A DNA stretch of 64,000 nt from Aestuariivirga litoralis. Lineage in GTDB: Bacteria > Pseudomonadota > Alphaproteobacteria > Rhizobiales > Aestuariivirgaceae. The notes below the pieces were generated by a model, which saw only the letters and a program-made list of their open reading frames with translations, had not been told where the DNA came from and ran no database searches. Of the stretch, positions 25,135-33,591 are shown in pieces. The first letter of the stretch is position 1; each line of letters opens with the position of its first letter. A program made the position numbers and the translations under genes. The stretch covers positions 310,001 to 374,000 of the forward strand of contig NZ_QKVK01000002.1 in assembly GCF_003234965.1 (NCBI RefSeq), in the 5' to 3' direction.

Positions 25135-27042
25135 TCAAGAGAGATCGTTTTCAGCCGCGCGGCCGACGAGGTAGAACACCTCGTCCACATGGCTCTTGCC
25201 GCGCAGGTGGACCTCGCCGGCGAGCGCCGTGCGGAACTGCGGCAGGAGCTGCGCCGTGGCGCCGGACACGAGGATGTCGGTGGCGAAATCCTTGCAGGCC
25301 GCCTCGATGCGGGCGGCGGTGTTCACCGTGTCGCCCACGGCGGAATAGTTGAGGCGGCTCTGGGTGCCGAGATTGCCGACACAGGCGAGCCCGGTGTGGA
25401 TGCCGATGCCGATCCGCACGTGCCGGCCCTTCGGCAGGCCGAAGGCGCCTTGCTCGTTCAGCCGGCGCAGCGCCTGGCGCATGCGCAGCGCCGCCTCCGC
25501 CGCCTTGGCGGCATGATCGCCCACGTCGAGCGGTGCGTTCCAGAAGGCCATCAGACTGTCGCCGATATATTTGTCGAGGGTGCCGTCCATCTCCATCACC
25601 GGGACGCTCAGGGCGCCATGCACGGTATTGAGGAAGCGGATCGTCTCCTGCGGGGTCAGGCTCTCGCTCAGGGAGGTGAAGCCGCGCACGTCCATGAACA
25701 GCACGGTGATCTCGCGGTTGACGCCGCCGAGCTTCAGCGCCTCCGGGCTCTGCTCGATGCGCGCCAGCAGGGCGGGCGAGACATAGCGGCCAAAGGCCTG
25801 GCGGATGTAGCGGCGCTGGCGCTCGATGACGATGTACCAGAAGGCGGTGGTGGCGAAGACCGTGAGCAGCGCGCCGCCCATCGGCGAGACGGGATCGATG
25901 AGCAGGCCCCGGGCGGCGAACAGCCACCAGCACAGCCCGGCGATGAGCACCATGGCGGCACCCGCGGCGACGAGGCCCGCCAGCGGCCCGATGAAGCTGG
26001 CGATGGCGACCAGCAGCAGCGAGAGCGCGGCAATGGCCAGCACCTCCGCCCCGTCGACCCAGGCCGGGCGGTTGAGGAACTGGCCCGCCATGATCTGGCT
26101 GATGAGCTGGGCATGGATCTTGACGCCCGGCACCGCCTCGCCCAGCGGCGTCACGCGGATGTCCTGCAGGCCCGCGGCGGAGACGCCGACGAGCACGATG
26201 GCGCCCTGGATCTTCGCAGGATCCGCCCGGCCTGACAGCACGTCAGCGGCGGAGACCGTGGGCGTCGAGGCCTCCGGCGCGGCATAGAAGCGGATCTGGC
26301 CCCTTTCATCCGTCGGCGCGGTGAAGTCGGCAACGCGCAGCGACTGCATGGCACCGGGCAGCAGCGGATCGCCCTCGACCACATAGGTCGAGGCCCCCGC
26401 CCCCAGCCGCAATGCCTCGAGCAGGAAGGCGGGATAGAGATTGCCGCCATTGGAGAGAAGCAGCGGCACCTCGCGCACCGTGGTGCCCGCCTGGTGGCCG
26501 CTGAGCGTGATGTGGCCGAGGCCCGCGGCGGCCGCCGTCAGCTGCGGCAAGGGCAGGATGGCGGACTGGAGCCTCGTCACCCCGCTCGCCACCTCCTCGC
26601 CCGACACCGCAAAGCCCGCCTTGACGGGGGGAAGCGCTCCCCCGCCCGGCGCATCGGTGAAGGCGAGCGCCACGGGCCGCTCCGCAATGGCCGCGGCGAG
26701 ATCCGCATCACCATCGCGCTGCGCAGATGTCAGGCGGTCCGGCTCGGCGAAGAGAATGTCGAAGCCCACAGAGGCCGCGCCCATGTCGAGCAGGCGGTGC
26801 GCGAGACTGGCCATGGTGGCGCGCGGCCAGGGCCACTGTCCCTGCGACTGCAGGGCCGCCTCGTCGATGGCGACCACGGTGACCGGCGTCTCCACCGCGG
26901 CGCGCGGCTGCAGGCGCTGGTAGATGTCGAGGGAGGCCGCGCGCAGCTCCTGCATGGGCTGCGGATCGAGCCAGCGCAGCAGGGTGAGGAGTGCCGCGAT
27001 CAGGACACCGAGTAGGAAGCCGCCGCGCCGTGCCTTCTTCAT
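25135..27042 (-). CDS. CHASE2-domain adenylate/guanylate cyclase
   Basis: A 635-residue membrane enzyme. The first helix is at residues 8-25, an extracytoplasmic CHASE2 sensor spans about 30-330 ('VTVVAIDEAALQSQGQWPWPR', 'SVGFDILFAEPD', 'VLVGVSAAGLQDIRVTPLG'), three helices follow at about 335-415, and a class III cyclase ends the protein. The cyclase has the two metal aspartates ('VLFMDVRGFTSLSE' and 'DKYIGDSLMAFWNAP') and the 'YSAVGDTVNTAARIE' motif. It makes cAMP or cGMP in response to a periplasmic signal. It lies between an unknown protein gene (upstream) and the FecR gene. Confidence 0.92.
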   Translation of the reverse strand: MKKARRGGFLLGVLIAALLTLLRWLDPQPMQELRAASLDIYQRLQPRAAVETPVTVVAIDEAALQSQGQWPWPRATMASLAHRLLDMGAASVGFDILFAEPDRLTSAQRDGDADLAAAIAERPVALAFTDAPGGGALPPVKAGFAVSGEEVASGVTRLQSAILPLPQLTAAAAGLGHITLSGHQAGTTVREVPLLLSNGGNLYPAFLLEALRLGAGASTYVVEGDPLLPGAMQSLRVADFTAPTDERGQIRFYAAPEASTPTVSAADVLSGRADPAKIQGAIVLVGVSAAGLQDIRVTPLGEAVPGVKIHAQLISQIMAGQFLNRPAWVDGAEVLAIAALSLLLVAIASFIGPLAGLVAAGAAMVLIAGLCWWLFAARGLLIDPVSPMGGALLTVFATTAFWYIVIERQRRYIRQAFGRYVSPALLARIEQSPEALKLGGVNREITVLFMDVRGFTSLSESLTPQETIRFLNTVHGALSVPVMEMDGTLDKYIGDSLMAFWNAPLDVGDHAAKAAEAALRMRQALRRLNEQGAFGLPKGRHVRIGIGIHTGLACVGNLGTQSRLNYSAVGDTVNTAARIEAACKDFATDILVSGATAQLLPQFRTALAGEVHLRGKSHVDEVFYLVGRAAENDLS

Positions 27043-27061
27043 CGGAGGCCCGGCTCCTGCC

Positions 27062-27844
27062 TCAATACATCGACTTGATGTCGGCCAGTTCGCGGGCGAG
27101 GCCTGCCTCGTCATGGGCTTCGATGAAGCGGGCGATGGCGGGCAGGCGCGGGCCGATCAGGGCGCCGGTGACGGTGAAGAACTCGTCCTCGTCGATCGCC
27201 TCGGCGGGCTTGCCCTCCTCGGCGAACAGCAGGGCCACGCAGGCGATCGAGAACACGGCAACGTTGGGCTCTACCTGGGCGAAGAAGCGGTTCTTCTCCG
27301 TCACCTTGCCGATGCGCGCCACCGGCCCCTGTTCCACCAGCGCGATGAGGATGCGGGCCATCATGGCGCTGTCCGAGACCGATTCATCGAGGCGCGGCGC
27401 GAGGCTGCGGCGCGCGGCATCCACCCGGTGCTCGAGGATCAGCCAGGGCGGCGCGGAATAGCGACCGGCAACGTGGATGGCGGCGCGGTAGAAATAGGCA
27501 TTGAAGGTGGGGTTGTGGGTGAGGCTGTCGTTGCGGATGTCGCGGGCGACCGCGTGCATCAGCCCGGGCGTGAAAGGCGAGGGCAGCTTGCGCCAGGAGG
27601 GCAGGAACAACGAGATCGAGAGATCGGCCCCGCAGCTCATCAGCCCATCGACCAGGCGCGCACCGCGGGCGACGACACGCGACAGGAAGGGCACGCGGGC
27701 GGGTTCGCCCTTGCCGAAACGGTCGGCATTGGCAAGGTCGCGGATGTAATACTGCGCGGCGCGCAACCCATCGCGCACCCCTGCGGCGGCGCAGGTGGCA
27801 TGGGCGGCAAAGGGCACGTTTTCAGCACGGGATGCAGTGGTCAT
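27062..27844 (-). CDS. Unknown conserved-looking cytoplasmic protein upstream of the CHASE2 cyclase
   Basis: A 260-residue protein with no recognised family. It is mainly helical, with tryptophan/proline-rich spots ('LFLPSWRKLPSPFTPGLM', 'YSAPPWLILEHRV'), no signal peptide and no clear membrane helix. Codon use resembles its neighbours, and the stop is 20 nt before the cyclase start, so co-transcription is likely. Start chosen at 27844 with GGGGGC upstream; an ATG 36 nt further up is possible. Confidence 0.72.
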   Translation of the reverse strand: MTTASRAENVPFAAHATCAAAGVRDGLRAAQYYIRDLANADRFGKGEPARVPFLSRVVARGARLVDGLMSCGADLSISLFLPSWRKLPSPFTPGLMHAVARDIRNDSLTHNPTFNAYFYRAAIHVAGRYSAPPWLILEHRVDAARRSLAPRLDESVSDSAMMARILIALVEQGPVARIGKVTEKNRFFAQVEPNVAVFSIACVALLFAEEGKPAEAIDEDEFFTVTGALIGPRLPAIARFIEAHDEAGLARELADIKSMY

Positions 27845-27918
27845 GCCCCCATTTGACCCCCTCGGGGGCCCTGCCGTCAAGTTTTCCTATCTGGCCGTTT
27901 TGCTATCGGGCCGCTTTC

Positions 27919-29586
27919 CTATTTGGCCAGGGCGGCGTTGCGGATGTCGCTCAGGCTGCGGGCAGGCGTGATGGCCTCCGGGTCGATGAGGCAGTGGATG
28001 ATGGCCGGCTTGCCGCTGGCCCGGGCGCGCGCCAGGGCGGGGCCGAATTCGGCGGTCGCCCGCACGGTTTCGCCATGGCCGCCATAGGCGCGCGCGAGAG
28101 CCGCGAAATCCGGGTTCTTCAGCTCGGTCGCCGAGATGCGGTTGGGGTATTCCCGCTCCTGATGCATGCGGATGGTGCCATACATGCCGTTGTCGACCAC
28201 CACCACGATGACGGGGAGGTCATATTGCATCAGGGTGGCGAATTCCTGGCCGTTCATCATGAAGCAGCCGTCGCCCGCAAAGGCGATCACATTGCGGTGA
28301 GGCTGCAGCGCCTTGGCAGCGACCGAGGCCGGAACGCCATAGCCCATGGTGCCCGACGTGGGGGCGAGTTGCGAGGCGAAGGCGCGGAAGGGCCAGAAGC
28401 GGTGCACCCAGGTGGCGTAGTTGCCGGCACCGTTGCAATATACGGTGTCGGCCGGCATCACCTCCCTGAGCTGCGCCATGACGCCCGCCATCTGCAGGTC
28501 GCCCGCCGTCCTGATCTTCGACGGATCACTCCAGGCGAGATACTCGGCATGGGCGGCCTTGGGCGCGCCCGCCCAGGTGACCGTGTTGGGCTTCGGCAAT
28601 TCCGCCGCAGCGGCCGCGAAGGCCTGCGGCGTCGCCAGGATGCCGAGCCCCGCGCGATAGACCTTGTTCAGTTCCTCCGCACCCGGATGGACATGGACGA
28701 GCTTCGACCCGTCGCCCGGAATGTCGAGCAGCGTGTAGCTCTGCGACGGCATCTCGGAGAGACGGCCACCCACCAGCAGCACGAGGTCGGCATCCTTCAC
28801 CCGCTCCAGCAGCTTCGGATTGGGGCCGATGCCGAGGTCGCCCGCGAAATTGGGGTGGTCCGCGGGAAACAGCATCTGGCGACGGAAGCTCACCGCGACG
28901 GGCAGATCGAAATTCTCGGCGAAGCGCACGAGGTCGTTGACCCCCTGCTCGCTCCAGCCCGACCCGCCGGCGAGCACGATGGGGCGCTCGGCGGCGAGCA
29001 GGCGGCGCTGCAGCGCCTCCATGTCGGCCTGACCGGGCTTCATCACCACCGGCGCATAGGGCAGCGCGTCGGCCACCTCCACCTCGTCGGTGAGCATGTC
29101 CTCGGGGAGTGCCACCACCACCGGGCCGGGGCGGCCCTGGGTTGCCACATGGAAGGCGCGGCTGACGAGTTCCGGGATGCGCTCGGCGCGGTCGATCTCG
29201 ACCACCCACTTGGCCATGGAGCCGAAGACCGCCTTGTAGTCGATCTCCTGGAAGGCCTCGCGCTCCTTCATGTCGCGCGCCACCTGGCCCACGAACATGA
29301 TGAGGGGTGTGGAATCCTGCGAGGCCACATGCACGCCGCAGGAGGCATTGGTGGCGCCGGGGCCGCGCGTGACCATGACGATGCCGGGCGCCCCCGTGAT
29401 CTTGCCGGCGGCCTCGGCCATGTAGGCGGCCCCGCCCTCCTGGCGGCACACGATGGTCCTGATGTCCGCGTCATGCAGCGCGTCGAGCACCGCGAGGTAG
29501 CTTTCGCCCGGCACGCAGAAGACATGGCTCGTGCCATGGATCTTCAGCTGGTCGACGAGGATCTGGCCGCCGGTGCGCCTGGTCAT
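27919..29586 (-). CDS. Thiamine-diphosphate-dependent enzyme, acetolactate-synthase-like
   Basis: A 555-residue ThDP enzyme with all three domains: N-terminal PYR domain with the catalytic glutamate in 'VCRQEGGAAYMAEA', the central TH3 domain, and the C-terminal PP domain with the ThDP/Mg motif 'AFAGDGCFMMNGQEFATLMQYDLPVIVVVVDN'. It is not clearly IlvB, and no small regulatory subunit is nearby. It is last in a leftward run of six genes, and its start overlaps the HisD-like stop by 4 bp. It probably decarboxylates or carboligates a 2-oxoacid made by the pathway. Confidence 0.9.
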   Translation of the reverse strand: MTRRTGGQILVDQLKIHGTSHVFCVPGESYLAVLDALHDADIRTIVCRQEGGAAYMAEAAGKITGAPGIVMVTRGPGATNASCGVHVASQDSTPLIMFVGQVARDMKEREAFQEIDYKAVFGSMAKWVVEIDRAERIPELVSRAFHVATQGRPGPVVVALPEDMLTDEVEVADALPYAPVVMKPGQADMEALQRRLLAAERPIVLAGGSGWSEQGVNDLVRFAENFDLPVAVSFRRQMLFPADHPNFAGDLGIGPNPKLLERVKDADLVLLVGGRLSEMPSQSYTLLDIPGDGSKLVHVHPGAEELNKVYRAGLGILATPQAFAAAAAELPKPNTVTWAGAPKAAHAEYLAWSDPSKIRTAGDLQMAGVMAQLREVMPADTVYCNGAGNYATWVHRFWPFRAFASQLAPTSGTMGYGVPASVAAKALQPHRNVIAFAGDGCFMMNGQEFATLMQYDLPVIVVVVDNGMYGTIRMHQEREYPNRISATELKNPDFAALARAYGGHGETVRATAEFGPALARARASGKPAIIHCLIDPEAITPARSLSDIRNAALAK

Positions 29587-30908
29587 TTGTTGGTCCTCAG
29601 CAGGCGGGCGCGGGTTTCCGACACGGCATTGGCATGGCCGTCGAAGCCCTCGTAACGGGCGATGACCTCGCCGTGCCTCGCGAGCTCCGGATAGCCCTTG
29701 GCCGTGACATAGGCGACCGAGGTGCGCTTCATGAAGTCATGCACGGTGAGCGGCGAGCCGGTCTTGGCCCAGCCGCTGGTGGGCAGCACGTGGTTGACGC
29801 CGATGGTGAAGTTGCCGAGCGTCGGCGGCGTGTGGCGGCCGAGCAGGATCTCGCCCGCATTCTCGAGGCGGCCCAGATACTGGAAGGGCTCGTCGGAGTG
29901 GACGCCCAGGTGCTCCGGCGCATAATCGTTGCAGAAGGCGATGGCCTCCGCCTCGTCGCGCGCCAGCACGATGCCGCCCATCGGGCCGCCGAGCACGGCG
30001 GAGGAATATGCCACGCGCTGCTCGCCCATCTGCTTCCAGAATTCGGGGATCGCCTGCATCGCGTCCTCGGCCACCTTGCGGCTCCACGTCACGAGGAAGG
30101 CGGAGGAGTCCGGCCCGTGTTCCGACTCGATGATGAGGTCGAGGCCGGCGAGACGGCCATCGGCCGTGTCATCCGCCAGCACGATCAGCTCGCTGGGGCC
30201 CGCCGGCGTACCGACGTCGATCACATGCGAGCACAGGCGCTTGGCGGCCCCCACCCAGGGGCTTCCCGGCCCGACGACCTTTGCGCATTTGGGGATCGTC
30301 GCCGTGCCATAGGCCACCGCGGCGATGCCTTGCGCGCCGCCCGCCTTGAAGACCCTGGAGACACCCGCCATGCGCGCCGCGACCAGCGTCGCGTCATCGA
30401 TGTGTCCGTCAGGCCCGGGCGGGGTGATGATGCAGATCTCCTTCACCCCCGCCACGTGCGCGGGGATCGACTGCATCAGCACGGATGATGGGAAGGCTCC
30501 CTTGCCGCGCGGGATGTAGCAGGCGACGGAGGGAATGGCTGTGGTGCGGTCGCCTGCGAAGACGCCGGGGCGGATCTCGTGGAACCACATTTCCTCCGGC
30601 TTCTGGTCTTCGTGGAACTTGCGGATATTGGTGGCCATGAAGGCCAGCGCCTCCTTCACCTTCGGGTCGAGCGTCTTCTCGGCGCGGGCGAAGTCGGCCT
30701 CGGTGGCGGCGAGGGCATCGGCCTCCACCGGTGCCTTGTCGAACTGGCGGGCGAAGCGCGCCACGGCCGCGTCACCCTCATGGCGCACGGCGTGGATGAT
30801 GGGCTTCACCTTCTCCTCGAATTCGGTGAGGTCTGCCTCGGCGCGCTTCAGCAGCTGGTCGCGCGCGGTGCGCGTCATCTTGGAAAGGTCGTGGAAGGAA
30901 ATGGCCAT
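29583..30908 (-). CDS. HisD-like NAD-dependent dehydrogenase (catabolic paralogue)
   Basis: A 441-residue member of the histidinol dehydrogenase family. 'VACYIPRGKGAFPSSVLM', 'FKAGGAQGIAAVAYGTATIPKCAKVVGPG' and the zinc-site region 'NHVLPTSGWAKTGSPLTVHDFMKRTS' are visible. Family relatives outside histidine operons oxidise other diols, for example HpsN acting on dihydroxypropanesulfonate. No other his gene is present; neighbours are PuuE and a ThDP enzyme. A catabolic alcohol-to-acid oxidation is therefore more likely than histidine synthesis. The substrate is unknown. Confidence 0.88.
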   Translation of the reverse strand: MAISFHDLSKMTRTARDQLLKRAEADLTEFEEKVKPIIHAVRHEGDAAVARFARQFDKAPVEADALAATEADFARAEKTLDPKVKEALAFMATNIRKFHEDQKPEEMWFHEIRPGVFAGDRTTAIPSVACYIPRGKGAFPSSVLMQSIPAHVAGVKEICIITPPGPDGHIDDATLVAARMAGVSRVFKAGGAQGIAAVAYGTATIPKCAKVVGPGSPWVGAAKRLCSHVIDVGTPAGPSELIVLADDTADGRLAGLDLIIESEHGPDSSAFLVTWSRKVAEDAMQAIPEFWKQMGEQRVAYSSAVLGGPMGGIVLARDEAEAIAFCNDYAPEHLGVHSDEPFQYLGRLENAGEILLGRHTPPTLGNFTIGVNHVLPTSGWAKTGSPLTVHDFMKRTSVAYVTAKGYPELARHGEVIARYEGFDGHANAVSETRARLLRTNK

Positions 30909-30919
30909 GCTGCGTCCGA

Positions 30920-31834
30920 TCAGAGTGAGCCGAAGGTCTTGTGCCAGTGCCGCGCGATGTCGATGCGGCGCGGGATCCACACCTTGTCGTGGCCCAGCAC
31001 GTAGTCGATGAATTTCGCCAGCCCCAGCGCCCGGCCCGGCCGGCCGACGAGGCGGCAGTGCAGGCCCACCGACATCATCTTCGGCGAACCGCGGCGGCCT
31101 TCCTCATAGAGGCAGTCGAAGCTGTCCTTGAGATACTGGTAGAAATGTTCGCCGGTGTTGAAGCCCTGCGGCGTGGCAAAGCGCATGTCGTTGGCATCGA
31201 GCGTGTAGGGGATCACGAGGTGCTTGCCGCCATCCCGCTTCTTCAGGAAATAGGGCAGGTCGTCGGAGTAATCATCAGAGGAGTAGAGGAATCCGCCCTC
31301 CTCCATGACGAGCTTCGTGGTGTTCATCGAGCAGCGGCCGGTATACCAGCCGAGCGGGCGCTCGCCCGTCACCTCCGTGTGCAGCCGGATCGCCTCGGCG
31401 ATCTGGCGGCGCTCCTCGTCTTCCGGCATGTCCTTGTGCTCGACCCATTTGAGGCCGTGGCTGGCGATTTCCCATTGGGCTTCCTGCATCGCCTGCACCT
31501 GCTCGGGCGAGCGCGCCATGGCGCTGGCCACGCCATAGATGGTGAGCGGCACGCGGCGTTCGGTGAACATGCGCCACAACCGCCAGAAGCCGGCACGCGC
31601 GCCATATTCATAGATCGACTCCATGTTCCAGTGGCGCTGGCCCACCCAGGGCTGGGCGCCGACGATCTCGGAGAGGAAGGCCTCGGAGGCGGCATCGCCG
31701 TGCAGGATGTTGTTCTCGCCCCCCTCCTCGTAGTTCAGTACGAACTGCACCGCGACATGGGCGCCGCCCGGCCATTTGGGATCGGGGATCGCCCGGCCAT
31801 AGCCCTTCATGTCGCGCGGGTAGGAGGTGGTCAT
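30920..31834 (-). CDS. puuE: PuuE-type allantoinase / polysaccharide-deacetylase-fold hydrolase
   Basis: A 304-residue NodB-fold hydrolase. 'YPRDMKGYGRAIPDPKWPGG', 'QFVLNYEEGGEN', 'EYGARAGFWRLWRMF', 'IASHGLKW', 'GWYTGRCSMNTTKLV' and 'LHCRLVGRPGRALGL' follow the pattern of metal-independent allantoinase PuuE from pseudomonads almost throughout. PuuE opens the hydantoin ring of allantoin. No other ureide genes are close, so in this operon it may hydrolyse another cyclic amide. GAGGAG precedes the ATG. The symbol is given by family, not proven function. Confidence 0.85.
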   Translation of the reverse strand: MTTSYPRDMKGYGRAIPDPKWPGGAHVAVQFVLNYEEGGENNILHGDAASEAFLSEIVGAQPWVGQRHWNMESIYEYGARAGFWRLWRMFTERRVPLTIYGVASAMARSPEQVQAMQEAQWEIASHGLKWVEHKDMPEDEERRQIAEAIRLHTEVTGERPLGWYTGRCSMNTTKLVMEEGGFLYSSDDYSDDLPYFLKKRDGGKHLVIPYTLDANDMRFATPQGFNTGEHFYQYLKDSFDCLYEEGRRGSPKMMSVGLHCRLVGRPGRALGLAKFIDYVLGHDKVWIPRRIDIARHWHKTFGSL

Positions 31835-31844
31835 CGCGTGCTCC

Positions 31845-32858
31845 TCAGTAGGATACTTTCTTGTAGTAGCGCCTCGTGGTGAGCGGATGGTTGCGCTTCA
31901 CCTCGAGATGCGCCGAGAGGCGTTCGAGAATGGTGGCGAGGACCACGGGCGACACCAGCGCGCGCGTTTCCGCCGACACGCCGGGCATGGCGAAGCGCGC
32001 CGTGTCCAGCACCGTCACCTTGTCGGTGAAGTCGCGGACGAATTTTTCAACGCGGTCGGTGAGCGGGCGATAGGCATCCTCGCCCTTGAAGACGATGACA
32101 CTGACGCCCTTCTCGACGAGTTCCAGCGTGCCGTGGAAGAAATCCGCCGCATGCACGGGACGGGTCCTGATCCACTGCATCTCCTCGAGGATGCACATGC
32201 CGTAGTACCAGGCCTCGGCCCAGCTGCCGCCGGCGGCGGTGATGATGTGATAGGGCTCCGTGCGGAAGGCCTCGGCGAGGCGTTCCGCCTCCGGCTCGAA
32301 GGCCCGCTTGGCGGCGAGCAGGTGCTGCGGCAGCGTTGCGAGCTCGGCGACGGTGCCGTCATAACCGGGGAACTCGCTACGATGCGCCATGACCGAGAGG
32401 GCGACCAGCAGCGACTGGAGATAGAAGGACTCGGAAGACGTGTCGTCCTCGGCGAAGTTGACGAAGGCGTGGTCGGCCTTCAGGCCGAGCGGCGTGTCGC
32501 TGTGGCCCACCAGGGCGATGACGGTGGCGCCGCGCTCCCTGCAATAGTCCAGGGTCGCCACCGACTCCTTCGTGGTGCCCGAAAGTGACGGGATCACCAC
32601 GATCGAATCCCTGCCCAGCGCATGATGGCCGCTGGCGACGAGTTCCGCCGCGATTTCCATGAAGGCCGGAAAGCCCGAGCGGCGCTGCAGCATCAGGGCT
32701 GCCGGCTGCATCAGGATCGCCGCACCGCCGGTGCCGAGGAAGAAGATGTTCTTCGCACCCCCGGCCAGCGCAGCGCCGATGGCGGCATGGATCGGGCCTG
32801 CCAGCGCCAGTGCGCCGGACTGGATTGCCAGGAAGCGGTCACGATCGAAGTTCAGCAT
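31845..32858 (-). CDS. SIS-domain sugar isomerase/deglycase (FrlB-like)
   Basis: A 337-residue protein with two SIS phosphosugar-binding domains. 'NIFFLGTGGAAILMQ' and 'IVVIPSLSGTTKESVATLDYCRERGATVIAL' form the first; 'TAAGGSWAEAWYYGMCILEEMQW' with 'FFHGTLELVEKGVSVIVF' the second. This layout matches fructoselysine-6-phosphate deglycase FrlB and the glucosamine isomerase half of GlmS, enzymes that act on amino-linked sugars. The start overlaps the TerC stop by one base and PuuE follows after 10 nt. Confidence 0.87.
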   Translation of the reverse strand: MLNFDRDRFLAIQSGALALAGPIHAAIGAALAGGAKNIFFLGTGGAAILMQPAALMLQRRSGFPAFMEIAAELVASGHHALGRDSIVVIPSLSGTTKESVATLDYCRERGATVIALVGHSDTPLGLKADHAFVNFAEDDTSSESFYLQSLLVALSVMAHRSEFPGYDGTVAELATLPQHLLAAKRAFEPEAERLAEAFRTEPYHIITAAGGSWAEAWYYGMCILEEMQWIRTRPVHAADFFHGTLELVEKGVSVIVFKGEDAYRPLTDRVEKFVRDFTDKVTVLDTARFAMPGVSAETRALVSPVVLATILERLSAHLEVKRNHPLTTRRYYKKVSY

Positions 32859-33517
32859 CAGGTGAGCACCGGATAGAGTTCGAGAATGCCGCGCCAGATC
32901 ATGTCGAGCGCCACATAGAGGATGATGGCGAGGCCGACATAGGCGATCCAGCGGTGGCGGTTGAGCAGCCGGGCGATGAAGGAAGCGGCAAGGCCCATCA
33001 GCGCAATCGACAGCGCGAGGCCGATGACCAGCACGCCCGGGTGCTCGCGCGCCGCACCGGCGACGGCGAGCACGTTGTCGAGCGACATCGAGACATCGGC
33101 GACGATGATCTGCCAGGCCGCCTGGGCGAAGCTCTTGCGCGGCGCGCCGCCGGCGATGGCGCCGTCGGCGTTGACGTCCTCGCCGGTGACGGCTTCGACT
33201 CCGGCTTCCTCGCCATGGCCGTCGCGCAGCTCGCGCCACATCTTCCAGCTGACCCACAGCAGCAGGATGCCGCCGATGAGGATGAGGCCGAGGAGCTGCA
33301 TCAGCTGGGTGGCGATGCCGGCGAACAGGATGCGCAGCACGGTGGCCGCGATGATGCCGACGAAGATCGCCTTGTTGCGCTGGTCCCGGGGCAGGCCCGC
33401 CGCGGCAAGGCCGATGACCACCGCATTGTCGCCCGCCAGCACGAGGTCGATCATGATGACCTGGCCCAGCGCCCAGAGGGCCTCGCCCGTCAGCAGGGAC
33501 TGCACGAATTCAAGCAT
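32858..33517 (-). CDS. TerC-family integral membrane protein
   Basis: A 219-residue membrane protein with about seven helices. 'VIMIDLVLAGDNAVVIGLAAAGLP' and 'IIVADVSMSLDNVLAVAGAA' are the paired acidic DN motifs of the TerC/Alx family, members of which export manganese. An acidic/histidine-containing loop (GHGEEAGVEAVTGEDVNAD) lies mid-protein. A strong AAGGAG precedes the ATG. It is oddly placed inside a catabolic operon, with its stop overlapping the SIS gene start. Confidence 0.92.
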   Translation of the reverse strand: MLEFVQSLLTGEALWALGQVIMIDLVLAGDNAVVIGLAAAGLPRDQRNKAIFVGIIAATVLRILFAGIATQLMQLLGLILIGGILLLWVSWKMWRELRDGHGEEAGVEAVTGEDVNADGAIAGGAPRKSFAQAAWQIIVADVSMSLDNVLAVAGAAREHPGVLVIGLALSIALMGLAASFIARLLNRHRWIAYVGLAIILYVALDMIWRGILELYPVLT

Positions 33518-33591
33518 GTGATACTCCTTGCGGCTTTCAGCACCAACGGGGCGGAAAGCGCAAGGGTTTCCTGCGGGTGAGCCCTATGCGC

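Noticed and set aside
29583-30908. Histidine biosynthesis operon
   Set aside because: Only a HisD-like gene is present; neighbours are catabolic.
33518-33591. Manganese (yybP-ykoY) riboswitch upstream of terC
   Set aside because: Only 74 nt are available and no conserved riboswitch core is seen; a 6-bp hairpin (33534-33560) is the only structure.
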